Positions 20,748 to 31,555 of a stretch of DNA of 64,000 nucleotides are shown in pieces; within the stretch, counting starts at the first letter, position 1, and each line of letters begins with the position of its first letter. The notes under the pieces are model-generated. The model was not told where the DNA came from. It saw nothing but the letters and a program-made list of their open reading frames with translations, and made no database searches. Source of the DNA: Ditylenchus dipsaci (Eukaryota > Nematoda > Chromadorea > Rhabditida > Anguinidae); the NCBI GenBank assembly GCA_004194705.1, contig SADC01000070.1:682001-746000 (forward strand), written 5' to 3'. The position numbers and the translations under genes are program-made.

Positions 20748-21239
20748 TTCAAAATTTTTGGCACTGCTAGGTTGTAACAACCACACCTTTGAAGCCAACT
20801 TTTAGCAGTGTTAAAAGACATTTTAGGTCAAAATTTTGCCATGAAATATTATGCCGAAAAAATTCAAGTCGGGGTATGCTCTCGCCTTATTAAGACAGAA
20901 GCAGCCAAATGAAGCCCGGGAGTTCGTTAAACCAGGAGAAGGTAAAAACAAGGGCTCACTGAGATCATCTAGCCACGACCCTAAGCCAAATAAAAATAAC
21001 AAGAACATTGTCGAATAATAAAGCCACGTGTGCAAAAGTGCAGTTTTTTTAATAATTGTTTAGAGCCCGTAAAGTTTCATGTCGTTTTTATTACAATGCG
21101 ATCTCACCCTAATATTATTAAACAATAATTAAACGGGTATTATGAATAACAAAGTGATGGCAGTAAATTTGAAAAAGTAAGATGCGTCTAAAAAAAATCA
21201 GGCCTGCCAGCGTAGCAAGGAAAACGAAAAAACAAAGTG
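20748..21239. other. Non-coding stretch, nothing recognised
   Basis: Mixed composition with several short ORFs, none with domain-like features. Confidence 0.4.
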
Positions 21240-21737
21240 TTGTTGAACTGAGAAGGTCTTGTAACCTGCCTCTGCGGTTAAAACCCAAATATAGACCGGG
21301 TGTCCAAGCTGATTCAAGGAAGGTGTAGCCGGATTCGGTCATGTGCTCTCGAAATTGTCATTTATGTCATTGTGCTTCAAGTAAAATGACAAGTTTATTT
21401 GAAGATGGTTATGTTGGGCTTAAACTCGGAAGAAAAACTGATTTTAATGTCAGAATAATAAGTTCACCAGAAGGGCGTAATGGTGAATCTTGCATCATTT
21501 TATTTGCGGTAATGTCAGCTTTTCCAAAGATTGTTATTGCTCAGAGTCTCACAACCGAACATGGCGAACCACTACAAACACCCTAAACAGTGTTTTCTTC
21601 TATTGGCGTCGTTAGAGTAGTTTAGAATAGTTTTGAATATTCGGTGGTGAGATTCTGAGCGATTCACCCGATCACATTGCGATTCTGATACGCTATATGG
21701 TTTTTTCGCAAAAATTTAAAAAAGATAAGATTTCAAC

Positions 21738-22040
21738 AAACTTCTGTTAACTGGGGCCTACCGCATGAAGAATCGCTGGTATAGATGCTTTTATGCAACC
21801 AGAGTCACTTTCGAGTGATTTGTGTCAGAGGTATGTGGGTGTGCGCATCTCAACTCCAAGCCTCCAAGCCCCTTGATCTTCCTTCGGGGGCGCAAGAGGG
21901 TTGATGGATGGTGATGCTTGATGAGATGCGTTCACTCACTTACCTTAAACATGAATCCGAGCAAGACTTTTGATCAAAAACTGTATATAGAGTAATTTTT
22001 TGCCAGGCCCCAGTGACTAAACAGGGTGAAAGCCACCAAA
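21738..22040. mobile_element. FB1 copy within unit A
   Basis: GGGGCCTACCGCATGAAG ... GTGTGCGCATCTCAACTCC, hairpin CCCTTCGGGGGCGC, ... ACTCACTTACCTTAAAC ... GCCAGGCCCCAGTGAC. Inverted halves as in the copy at 1583. Confidence 0.7.
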
Positions 22041-22339
22041 TAAGGTTACTGAGTATACTCGAGAACGACCAAAAAGCGAGATTTTAGTCAAAAATTTTTT
22101 GTTGTATGAAGTGCTTTCCCGATCGTCTTTTCATCTTTTCTTCACGTAAAAGTGGTAAATCACGTAAAAACGAGGATTAAACCGGTTTTTGGGCCAGGAA
22201 AGATTCTGTACTCGGGAAGATTTTTCATCGTTAATTTATCATTGACAATGAATAAGTTGCTGAGTTCCGTTCGTAATTGCTCTAATAGGCCGACATGATG
22301 CATCATATTTCAATCAACCAAAAAGCAGGAAATTTCGGG

Positions 22340-22505
22340 TGCTGCGATACATCGCAGCGCAACATCGCAGCGTACGAAGCAAATTTGAACTAAAAACATG
22401 GCAGCGCAACAGCGTACGCAAATTTTTGAAAATAGCGCATAGCGCAGCGCAACCACGAATGGTCAAAAAACATCGCAGCGCAACATCGCGAAAATGCAAA
22501 ACCCA
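22340..22505. repeat. ATCGCAGCGCAACATCGCAG cluster, copy 1
   Basis: Direct and inverted copies of CATCGCAGCGCAACA with CAGCGTACG. Opposite-strand ORFs rich in Arg/Cys/His are artefacts. The word matches the iterated one in the hAT-like element at 39391 (GCGATATATCGCAGCGATG). Confidence 0.65.
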
Positions 22506-22717
22506 TACTCTAGTTTTCATAATACCGTTCGCGAACATTTTAACGATTTCGAGTTTTCATGAATGATGCTCAGTTCACAAAATAGGATCAAAAAGAAAAA
22601 AATCGACTTTTTTGTTATTGCAAGACATTTTTGATTTTGACTGATTCTGTGTTTTTTAATCAAATTCTGCTACTTCTGCTTTGAAAAATCCGAAAACCCC
22701 ATTATTCATTGCTCCTT

Positions 22718-22987
22718 TCTTTTTGCACTTAATTAAAAATTAAAAAATTCAACTATATACATAACAAAATTAGTTTAAAAGCAATCATATTTCAAACCTT
22801 CTCAAAATAGTGTCCGAGCTACCTCATACATCGACTTTTGTTTTTTGTGGGCTCCTCGTAAGCTCTGCCACTCATCAACCTTTTATTGTCTATTTCAGTG
22901 GCTTTGCTGCAGTCAAGTGGTCGTTGTCCGCAATTGCCATCATCCACCTCTAGTTTTACTGTAGTGAAAACACCTGTGTAGCTTGGT
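22718..22987. other. Spacer between units A and B
   Basis: No recognisable feature beyond a short minus-strand ORF that continues into unit B. Confidence 0.4.
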
Positions 22988-23893
22988 ATTGTTGAACTGA
23001 AAAGGGTCTTGTAACCTGCCTCTGCGGTTGAAACCCAAATATAGACCAGGTGTCCAGGCTGATTCAAGGAAGGTGTAGCCGGATTTGATCATGTGCTCTC
23101 GAAATGGCATTTATGTCATTGTGCTTCTACTAAAATGACAAGTTAGTTTGAAGATGGTTATGTTGGGCTTAAACTCGGAGGAAAACTGATTTTAATTTCA
23201 GAATAATAAGTTCACCAGAAGGGCGTAATGGTGAATCTTGCAACATTTCATTTGCGGTAATGCCAGCTTTTCCAATGAATATTATTGCTCAGAGTCTCAC
23301 AAGCGAACATCGCCAACCACTACAAAACACCCTAAACAGTGTTTTGGCGTCGTTACAGTAGTTAAGAATAGTTTCGGATATTCGGTGGTGAGATTCTGAG
23401 CAATTCAACCGATCACCTTGCGATTCTGATACGCTTTATGACTTTTTAGAAATAATTTTCAAAAATTTTGCAAAGAAATTTCTTATTTGCTTTCGGCACT
23501 CTGGAACAGGTTTCTGAGCGGTTGAAGTTATTCTTTGACCGTGAGAACGGTTTTCCCGCGAAATTTTGACTTGAAATTAAAATTTGGACGAACTGAATTT
23601 TATACTAATTGTCTTTGGACGAATTGTCTTTGAATGAACGGACTTTTGGACGAAATGCCATGGCACCTTAGTTTCCAACCTCTAAAATATTTAGAAATTA
23701 CGACTCAAGTGGGAAGACACTCTTATCACTTTTTGATTTTTTTTTGCATTTGAGCCTTGGGGGACCAAGGTAACTTAACCTGAAAGGGTACGTGGATATC
23801 TCTGAAAGACCACAAAAGATAAGATTTCAACATAATTCTGTAAACTGGGGCCTACCGCATGAAGAATCGCTGGTATAGATGCGGTTTTATGCA
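22988..23893. repeat. Dispersed unit, copy B (truncated)
   Basis: Parallel to copy A from TTGAACTGAAAAGGGTCTTG onward, with the extra block containing iterated TTTGGACGAA words (23585-23655) and CCTTGGGGGACCAAGG (23755-23770). It stops inside the left half of its FB1 copy at TTTTATGCAACC. Confidence 0.72.
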
Positions 23894-24128
23894 ACCGCTG
23901 ATTGACCTGTGGATGGCCATCCATAGGCGGTTTTCCCAAGGAAGGCAGGCAGTCTTGCGAATTTGTCGGCAGATAGCCCTCCCTAGGCAGTTTGGCCGGC
24001 GGTGGCTGGAAATTTTTCAGTAATTTTCGACGTCGCTCTGGCATGGGGGCCCTTCTTCTAGCATCTCGAGGTGGTTTTTTCTCCATCTGTAGCCGTTGGG
24101 GTAATTTTGTCGATTTTGGTATGATCAT
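23893..24128 (-). CDS. Possible continuation, basic Pro-rich frame
   Basis: Minus-strand frame following the membrane segment: KLPQRLQMEKKPPRDARRRA, PERRRKLLKNFQPPPAKLPREG, then repeats into unit B. It may be the cytoplasmic tail in another reading frame, or chance. I have not resolved the splicing. Confidence 0.28.
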
Positions 24129-24640
24129 TTACTAGCCGCGATAGAAAAGTGATCCTCTTGTGTGGTAGTGTACTGAATAGATATTTCTTTGCTTTTGGCC
24201 GGCAAAGCAGGGGAATCCATGCCATTTTTGCCGGTAGTGATCTCCGGAGCTGGTGGAATCTTTGGGTCAGGGCTCGGCCGGGGTTCAGCACCAGAGCGCA
24301 GCGGAACTGTTGAAGGCGCAAGTTTCAGGAGTAGCAGGATTACCAGGCAGGAGCTGCTGTACACCCAGGCATTTCTGATGTGCACAGCCAACCCAGTGCC
24401 CAGGACCATAGGTTGTCCACCGCTGAGGGCCGGTAGGGGCACTGGCGCAAAGGTTAACCTGCTCCTGCTGACTCCGCTGACCCCTGCTGACTCTGCTGAC
24501 CCCTCACGTTTTGCAGGGTCACGTTCACCAGGCTGACTGGGAGGATGTTGGAGACATTGGTCTTGAGAGACTGTCGGTGAGAGGGATAGAACCTAATTGA
24601 CAGCGTCCTCAATGCCTTATGCCTTATGTCTTATGCCTTA
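23894..24640. other. GC-rich insert between units B and C
   Basis: The GC content rises sharply and falls again at both borders. The insert holds the minus-strand coding region below. A 10-bp tandem (CTGACTCCGC/CTGACCCCTG) lies near 24465-24505. Confidence 0.5.
24127..24570 (-). CDS. Single-pass membrane protein fragment (possible exon)
   Basis: Minus-strand frame open from about 24570 to a TGA at 24127. In order: a Ser/Gly-rich stretch (REGSAESAGVSGVSRSR), PALSGGQPMVLGTG, a hydrophobic segment (NAWVYSSSCLVILLLLKLA) likely to cross a membrane, a Pro-rich juxtamembrane region (PRPSPDPKIPPAPE), then KSKEISIQYTTTQEDHF. A good donor (CTA|GTAAAT) overlaps the end, and the next frame reads DHTKIDKITPTATDGEK. 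Family unknown. Its codon and base use differ from the surroundings. Confidence 0.42.
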
Positions 24641-26360
24641 TGTCATTGTGCTTCAAGTAAAATGACAAGTTTATTTGAAGATGGTTATGTTGGGCTTAAA
24701 CTCGGAACAAAACTGATTTTAATGTCAGAATAATAAGTTCACCAGAAGGGCGTAATGGTGAATCTTGCAACATTTATTTGCGGTAATGTCAGCTTTTCCA
24801 AAGATTATTATTGCTGAGAGTCTCACAACCAACATGGCGAACCACTCAAGCGGGTACCAGCGACAAACACCTAAACAGTGTTTTGGCGTTGTTAGAGTAG
24901 TTTAGAATAGCTTCGGATATTCGGTGGTGAGATTTTGAGCGATTCACCGAACACATTGCGATTCTGATACGCTATATGGGTTTTTCGCAATAATTTTTAA
25001 AAATTTTGCAAAGACTAGATTTTATTTGCTTTCGGCTACTCTGGCACGGGTTCCTGAGCGTTTGAAGTTATTCTGTAACCGTGAAAACGGTATCCGCGAA
25101 ATTTCGACATGAGGTTAAAATTTGGACGAATTGAATTTTGGACGAACTGAATTTTATACGAATTGTCTTTGGACGATTGTCTTTGAATGAACGGACTTTT
25201 GGACGAAATGCCATGGCACCTTAGTTCCCAACCTCTAAAATATTTAGAAATTACGACTCAAGTGGGAAGACACTCTTATCACTTTTTGATTTTTTTTGCA
25301 TTTCAGCCTTGGGGACCAAGGTAACTTAACCTGAAAGGGTACGTGGATATCTCTGAAAGACCACAAAAGATAAGATTTCAACAAACTTCTGTTAACTGGG
25401 CCTACCGCATGAAGAATCGTGGTATAGATGCTGTTTTATGCAACCAGAGTCACTTTCGAGTGATTTGTGTCAGAGGTATGTGGGTGTGCGCATCTCAACT
25501 CCAAGCCTCCAAGCCCCTTGATCTTCCTTCGGGGGCGCAAGAGGGTTGATGGGATGGTGATGCTTGATGAGATGCGTTCACTCACTTACCTTAAACATGA
25601 ATCCGAGCAAGACTTTTGATCAAAAACTGTATATAGAGTAATTTTTGCCAGGCCCCAGTGACTAAAACAGGGTGAAAGCCACCAAATAAGGTTACTGAGT
25701 ATATACTCGAGAACGACCAAAAAGCGAGATTTTAGTCAAAAATTTTTGTTGTATGAAGTGCTTTCCGATCGTCTTTTCATCTTTTCTTCACGTAAAAGTG
25801 GTAAATCACGTAAAAACGAGGATTAAACGGTTTTTGGGCCAGGAAAGATTCTGTACTCGGGAAGATTTTTCATCGTTAATTAATCATTGACAATGAATAA
25901 GTTGCTGAGTTCCGTTCGTAATTGCTCTAATAGGCCGACATGATGCATCATATTTCAATCAACAAAATCAGGAAATTTCGCGCGCTGCGATACATCGCAG
26001 CGCAACATTGCAGCGTACGCAGCAAATTTGGGCTAAAAACATGGCAGCGCAAGAGCGTACGCAAATTTTGAAAATAGCGCATATCGCAGCGCATCCACGG
26101 ATGGTCGAAAAAACATCGCAGCGCAACATCGCAAAAAGGCAAAACCGAAAGTCTATTTCATAATACCGATCGCAAACATTTTAACGATTTGAGTTTTCAT
26201 GAATAATGCTCAGTTCACAAAATAGGATCAAAAGAAAAAAAATTGACTTCTTTGTTATTGCAAGACATTTTTGATGTTGACTGATTCTGTGTTTTTTAAA
26301 TCAAAATCTGCTACTTCTGCTTTAAAAAATTCAAAAACCCAATATTCATTGCTCCTTTGA
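24641..26360. repeat. Dispersed unit, copy C
   Basis: Most complete copy: CATTGTGCTTCAAGTAAAATG, GAGATTTTGAGCGATTCAC, the TTTGGACGA cluster (25130-25205), CCTTGGGGACCAAGG (25307-25321), a complete FB1 (25381-25680), the GATCGTCTTTTCATC line and the ATCGCAGCG cluster (25985-26125), ending CATTGCTCC. Confidence 0.75.
25381..25680. mobile_element. FB1 copy within unit C
   Basis: Same order and inverted halves as the copy in unit A; slightly shorter by single-base losses. Confidence 0.7.
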
Positions 26361-26434
26361 ACGACAAAAGTTTTGCTCCAGAAATCTTCATCACAATTTG
26401 TTTAATGCAAAAGAAAATCATTTAGAAGATTACG

Positions 26435-26590
26435 AGGTTGTTAGGAAAGTCCTGTCACGACATTCATTCGCGGAAAAACTTTCGGATGAGAGCATCACTA
26501 CCATGCCACGCATTGTATATAGTGAATTTTCGCAAACATCCGAAAGTTTTGCCGCGAATGGATGCTGTGACACGACTTTCCTAACAACCT
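26435..26590. repeat. 156-bp hairpin
   Basis: AGGTTGTTAGGAAAGTCCTG...CATTCATTCGCGGAAAAACTTTCGGATG pairs with CATCCGAAAGTTTTGCCGCGAATGGATG...CTTTCCTAACAACCT. The ORFs on both strands are the palindrome translated. Confidence 0.75.
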
Positions 26591-26914
26591 GGTAAGGTAC
26601 CCCAGCGATCACCTTTACAAAAAACGGGTAATCCTTTTTCTAGGGCCAAATACAGTCGACGCTCTTCATAGCGGTGCTCCCATTGCGTCCAGCTCTCCAT
26701 TGCGTCCGCCTTTTTTGGTTTGCTTGGTTGTCTATGAAATACCTATAAACGACTCTCCCCATTGCGTCCGCTCTTCATTGCGTCCAGCTCCCCATTGCTT
26801 CCGGGTGAGGCTGGTCACGACATTACAATTAACGCTCTCCATCGCGTCCGCCTGTTAAATTAGGGACAAAACGTGAAAATGGGTTGTAAAGGCCAATTAT
26901 TTATGGATAAATCT

Positions 26915-28612
26915 TTTTTCTGCCCGCTTCTGGCTTTTTCTGCCCCGCTTTTAGCTCTTTTTCTGCCCGCTTTTTTGAGTTTATGTTAGAAAAGATTTTT
27001 TCTGCCCGCTTTTGGCTTTTTTCTGCCCGCTTTTGCTCGAAAGTGCCCGTTTTGCTCGAATGTGCCCGCTTTTGGCTTTTTTCTGCCCGCTTTTTCTCGA
27101 AGTGCCCGCTTTTGTTTAAATATGCCCGCTTTTTATTTTTTCTGCCCGCTTTTATTTGAAAGTGCCCTTTTTTGCTACAAAGTGCCCGCTTTTGGATTTT
27201 TTCTGCCCGCTTTGTTAAAAAGTGCCCGCTTTCGCTAAGAAGTGACCGTTTTTGTTTAAATGTGAATGTTTCTCAGTTTTGAAACAGGAAAAACTTATTA
27301 TTGTTGCCGAAAGACTGATTCTTGTTGCCAAAAAACTGATTCTTGTTGCCAAAAGTTGTTCTCGACACGAAATTACCAATTTTTGAATTTTTTGGTCACT
27401 TTCGTGTGAAATTCAGAGATGGGGAGAGACCAGATGGCTTGGTACCCATTCCGGAACGGCCAAAAAGGCTAAAATTATTGGTTTTTTGGGGTTTACTAAA
27501 GGGGGAGTAAACGTTTCGAGAAAAATCGATTGAGCGGATCAGATTTCGGGTCCGATTGGCTAAATCGCTCACAATCGGTACTTCTTTAGTTCCACCCCCC
27601 CCCCCCCCCCAATACTCGAATTTTTTGAAAAGTCCCAAAGGGAGCGCAGGGGGCTTGGTTGGTTAGAGATGCGCTCATTCACTTACCTTAGACATAATTA
27701 AGAGCAAGACTCTTGATTAAAAATGCATTTAGAGAGTATTTTTGCCAGCTCGAGCAAGAAAAATGTGATGAATCACCCAAAATGACCCTAAATACCCGAA
27801 AAAGACCATCTACCCCGAGGGTGGGTGACAAATTTTTTTAAAATAAAATTCAACTTTTTTTATTTAGAAAGTCCTTAGAAATACTTCTTGTATCTTTTTG
27901 TGCAGAAAAAATGAGTTCGGGATGTGGTTGGGTCACTTTTTTAAAAAATCGAGTATGGGGGGGGGGGGGAACTAAAGAAGTTTAAAGTTTACTACCCCTT
28001 TAGTAAACCCCCAAAAAACCAATAATTTTAGCCTTTTTGGCCGTTCCGGAATGGGTACCAAGCCATCTGGTCTCTCCCCATCTCTGAATTTCACACGAAA
28101 GTGACCAAAAAATTCAAAAATTGGTAATTTCGTGTCGAGAACAACTTTTGGCAACAAGAATCAGTTTTTTTGGCAACAAGAATCAGTCTTTCGGCAACAA
28201 AAATCAGTCTTTCGGCAACAATAATAAGTTTTTCCTGTTTCAAAACTGAGAAACATTCACATTTAAACAAAAACGTCACTTCTTAGCGAAAGCGGGCACT
28301 TTTTAACAAAAGCGGGCAGAAAAAATCCAAAAGCGGGCACTTTGTAGCAAAAAAGGGCACTTTCAAATAAAAGCGGGCAGAAAAAATAAAAAAGCGGGCA
28401 TATTTAAACAAAAGCGGCACTTTCGAGAAAAAAAAAGCGGAGAAAAAAGCCAAAAAGGGCACATTCGAGCAAAAACGGGCACTTTCGAGCAAAAGCGGGC
28501 AGAAAAGCCAAAAGCGGGCAGAAAAAATCTTTTCTAACATAAACTCAAAAAAGCGGGCAGAAAAAAGCTAAAAGCGGGCAGAAAAAAGCCAGAAGCGGGC
28601 AGAAAAAAGTCT
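26915..28612. repeat. Giant foldback of TGCCCGCTTTTG units
   Basis: The left arm (26915-27640) iterates TTTTTTCTGCCCGCTTTTGG and AAGTGCCCGCTTTTG about fourteen times, then TGTTGCCGAAAGACTGATTC twice or more, then unique sequence to a C18 tract. The right arm (27930-28612) is the inverse, base for base over long stretches, ending at a G12 tract. The centre (27640-27930) holds a half FB1. Frames rich in Phe/Cys/Leu across it are artefacts. Its arms are among the longest in the window. Confidence 0.88.
27640..27770. mobile_element. FB1 half copy at the centre of the giant foldback
   Basis: GCGCAGGGGGCTTGGTTGG, AGAGATGCGCTCATTCACTTACC, AAAAATGCATTTAGAGAG: the right half of FB1 only. Confidence 0.65.
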
Positions 28613-28739
28613 CGTCCATTATTTATATATGTTCTGCAAGGAAAACATTGTTCACACATTGTTTTTGCACTGCCAGTGTTCTTTCCCTTTTCTGAAATTT
28701 TGTGATCGTGTAGTTTTTTGTGATCATATAGTTATTGCA

Positions 28740-28835
28740 TACCGTATTTTCTCTAATAACTGCCCCGGGGCGCGTTTATTTTCCAATCCTACTACATCAG
28801 AAGGAGGTAGTCACAATCTATTAGTGGAAATACGA
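28740..28835. mobile_element. Small MITE, CCGTATTTTCTCTAATAACTGCCCC ends
   Basis: Left TACCGTATTTTCTCTAATAA, right (inverted) ATCGTATTTCCACTAATAG, only about 95 bp long, with CCCCGGGGCGCG inside the left end. Same end group as 15066. Confidence 0.5.
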
Positions 28836-28862
28836 TAGTTATTGTTCTTGTCAAAATTCCGT

Positions 28863-29034
28863 TTATTAACTCTTAGCCTCAACTCCTGGCAAACGAAGAG
28901 TGATCACTCTGGAAACAAAGAAGAAAATCATCGAAGCTTTGCCTGGAGAGAATCGAGAAGAGCTGAGCAAGGATTTCTTTGTAGCCTCTTTTATTCCCCA
29001 GGGGGATTATTTTTCAACACATGAAAAGTTTTGA
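28863..29034 (+). pseudogene. Tigger/pogo transposase N-terminal HTH remnant
   Basis: After the acceptor-like AACTCTTAG the frame reads GKRRVITLETKKKIIEALPG, then ENREELSKDF. This matches the general shape of the CENP-B/psq-type helix-turn-helix at the start of Tigger transposases (basic KR, T/S-L-x3-K-x2-I-I-x-A, then G-E). Without the rest of the protein it is a relic. Its place inside an element with Tigger-type ends supports both calls. Confidence 0.5.
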
Positions 29035-29058
29035 AATTCTAAATTGAAAATGGCCTTA

Positions 29059-29242
29059 CAGTCAAACCTCGATATAGTGACACTCCAATACAGTGTCACC
29101 TCCAATATAGTGACACCCTAAGATCAGTCAGTCTAATTTTGGCTTAATAAAATGACTAAATTGACACTCCAATATAGTGACACTCCAGTATAGTGACACC
29201 TGAAGGCCGGTCCAAGGAGTGTCACTATATCGAGTTTGACTG
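29059..29242. mobile_element. Tigger-like MITE, word CTCGATATAGTGACAC
   Basis: Ends TACAGTCAAACCTCGATATA and inverted copy at 29223-29244, TA flanks. GATATAGTGACACTCC occurs about five times. GGCCGGTCC lies before the right end. Confidence 0.85.
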
Positions 29243-29440
29243 TAACTCTAAACTGTTACTTTAATCCTAGTCGAAAAATGAGAGGGTGGAGAGGAGCTCC
29301 GCTCTCCATAGCGTCCGGCTGTGAATAGTTCAATACTATGACTCTCTCCATTGCGTCCGCTCTTCATTGCATCCAGCTCTCCATTGCGTCCGGGTCGGGC
29401 CGGCCCCAGCTCGGACGCAATGGAGAGCGTCGACTGTATA

Positions 29441-29815
29441 CTTTTTTTTGGGGCAAATTTTACTCTTTTTGGGGAAAATTTTTCTTTTGACTGATTTCAT
29501 TATTTTTTTTTTTTTTAGTAACAATGACACCATTATGAAGCCCTGCGCTTCTAGTTCCTAATGAAAATATCGATTGTAGCATCATCTTCGCAAAATGTAG
29601 CACAAAATGATAAAATATAATCAATATATTTTCTGACTTGCTTCATACTTTTACCTTTTTGTGCTACATTATGCAGATATGATGCAACAATCGATATCTC
29701 ATGAGAAACAAGAAGCGTAGCGCTACATTATGGTGTCATCGCTTTTTTAAAAAAAAATGAGAAAAAATTTGCCCCAAAAAGAGTGAAATTTGCCCCAAAA
29801 AAATATTTGCCCCAA
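29441..29815. repeat. Foldback with GGGGCAAATTTTACTCTTTTT units
   Basis: Left arm GGGGCAAATTTTACTCTTTTTGGGGAAAATTTTTC pairs with GAAAAAATTTGCCCCAAAAAGAGTG at 29761. Inner arms ACAATGACACCATTATG...CTTCTAG and GAAGCGTAGCGCTACATTATGGTGTCATC, and ATGTAGCACAAAATG/CTTTTTGTGCTACAT, continue the fold. Confidence 0.75.
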
Positions 29816-30315
29816 GAAAAAGGATTACCCCCAAAAAAACCTCAGCCACGGCTCATTTGACATTCGAAAGCAAGAATTGGAAGAACATGGTGACCCTTTT
29901 ACTGAAATTCTAGGCATCAATAAGAGTATAAAGCTAATAAAGCCGGCCAGCTTTTTTATTCCGCCGAACTACAGTCCACTGTAAATCACTTACGACTGAA
30001 CGTGACAAACAAAAATACATTGAATCTCACCTTCCCCGTCCATTGGCATTGGTTATGCCATAAAAGTCTGCACAAATCCTGCGCTACAATGGTTATACAA
30101 TTGCCACACAGTTGTAGTGGCCTGGATGGCTGAGCCAAACGTTTGCTTAGGAATGTCCCTGACAGTCGCTTTTTTCCTCTTTCTGGATTGGTAAAGATCC
30201 ATCTTGCCATTCACAACAGGTAAGGGGATCAAGTCAGATTTGTTGTCTTGTTCTTCACTCAGAAAACTGGTAGGAGCAGTAGGCAGAGGTCTTAATCGCC
30301 TTATTTTGGCTTAAT

Positions 30316-30586
30316 TGAACCTGAGACCACCCACCCCCCCCCCCCTAGTCAAATCAGCTTGGGGGACCAAGGCAATTTTTTTACGAAAGTTTTTCATACC
30401 ATTATTAAAAGCGGCTAAATTGAACCTGAGATCCCCACCCCCAAAACCTTTTAAAATCATATTTATACAAAAAAATTAATGTATAAAAAATTTTTCAAAA
30501 AAAAATTGTCTTGGTCCCCCAAGCTGATTTGACTGGGGGGGGCTTTGGTTCAAGTGAGTGGGGGGGGGGGGGGGGTGTTGCTCAGG
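30316..30586. repeat. Hairpin element with poly-C/poly-G arms and CTTGGGGGACCAAGG
   Basis: TTGAACCTGAGACCACCCACC-C11-TAGTCAAATCAGC pairs with GCTGATTTGACTGGGGGGG...CTCAGGTTCAAG. Both arms carry the CTTGGGGGACCAAG hairpin (30358 and inverted 30510). The G/C tracts could form G-quadruplex or slipped structures. Confidence 0.7.
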
Positions 30587-30726
30587 TTCAAGTGCTTCCT
30601 TATTTTAGTTGAGTATTTGCTGAAATAGTTGACTTGTGTTGTAAATTATGTTATTGAGAAAATGACCAATCAAATTCCTGAAAAAAACCTTGGATTAAAT
30701 GGGCAGAATAAAAGCACGGCTCAAAT

Positions 30727-31108
30727 TGAATTGCAGCGGTAAAACTGAATTTCAACGGTAAATTAATTTTTTTCAACGGTATTTTCAAATTTGCCATAAA
30801 ACAATGAAATTCAGCGGTAAATTTGTGAAATTCAGCGGTAAATTTATTGTAAAGTCAACTTCACAGTCCGTTGTCTTATTTGTGTATCAAATATAAGGAT
30901 TTCATCTGAAACAAAATTTATGCTTTGCGCCAACTATTTAACCTTAGGTCATTCTATGAGGCAACGGACTGTGAAGTTGACTTTACGATAAATTTACCGC
31001 TGAATTTCACAAATTTACCGTTGAATTCATTGTTTTATGGCAAATTTGAAAATACCGTTGAAAAAAATTAATTTACCGTTGAAATTCACAGTTTTACCGC
31101 TGCAATTC
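30727..31108. mobile_element. Foldback with iterated TTCAGCGGTAAATTTG
   Basis: TGAATTGCAGCGGTAAAACTGAATTTC pairs with GAAATTCACAGTTTTACCGCTGCAATTCA. Five copies of TTCA(A/G)CGGTAAATT per arm. The inner arms CTTCACAGTCCGTTG / CAACGGACTGTGAAG close a ~100-bp loop. Confidence 0.8.
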
Positions 31109-31555
31109 ACTTACAGCCTAAAAGCACATACTGTAATATACTTAACCATACAATCAAATCACTTGACCATCTGAGAGCAAACTCAATAGCATACTCCACA
31201 TGATCGAAGCACTGCGAAGCAATTAGATTTTAGGCTGTAGATTAGGATGACAAAATGTGAAAAGAGCCTGAAAACCATAATTTTTATGGTGTATGAATTC
31301 TAACGAGGATCAGAAATAGTAATAATTTCTGAGGATACAGAAGAAAAACAGGCTGCATACAGAACAGTAGCCATTAAACCAATTACTATCCGAAAAGAAA
31401 CTGAGAAAAAGCAAATGAGGATACTGGTTGAAATAAAATCAAAGGTATAATTTTGGCACGCTTCCCTTATAAATTTCACCTCACTTGCCACTGTCTTTTC
31501 GGGTCATTTCGGAAGTTTAAAATTCAATTTTGACTTTTTTGTAATCAGAGATCAT
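31109..31555. other. Non-coding stretch, nothing recognised
   Basis: AT-rich with one minus-strand ORF of 63 codons containing a hydrophobic stretch (LICFFSVSFRIVIGLMATVLY). I do not consider it a supported gene. Confidence 0.4.

Larger units (their letters stand above)
21240..22717. repeat. Dispersed ~1.5-kb unit, copy A
   Basis: Begins TTGAACTGAGAAGGTCTTGT, then AACCTGCCTCTGCGG, a CATTTATGTCATTGTGCTTC block, GAGATTCTGAGCGATTCAC, an FB1 copy (about 21738-22040), GATCGTCTTTTCATCTTTTC, and the ATCGCAGCGCAACATCGCAG cluster (22340-22500). It ends with CATTGCTCC. It lacks about 340 bp present in copies B and C. Confidence 0.75.
26653..29436. mobile_element. Tigger/pogo-like element, word CTCCATTGCGTCCG
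   Basis: Ends TACAGTCGACGCTCTTCATA... and ...ATGGAGAGCGTCGACTGTA with TA flanks. The word CTCCATTGCGTCC(G/A) occurs about seven times at the left (26660-26850) and five times near the right (29300-29425). GGCCGGCCCCAG precedes the right terminus. Length is 2.78 kb. The interior holds a giant palindrome, a half FB1, a transposase-like exon (28863-29034), a small CCGTATT element and another Tigger MITE. Confidence 0.8.

Noticed and set aside
24189..24536. Plus-strand 115-codon ORF
   Set aside because: Opposite strand of the membrane-protein frame; composition is less protein-like and it lacks splice or poly(A) context.
28283..28540. Hydrophobic minus-strand ORF resembling a membrane protein
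   Set aside because: Falls in the TGCCCGCTTTTG array; hydrophobicity comes from the repeat.
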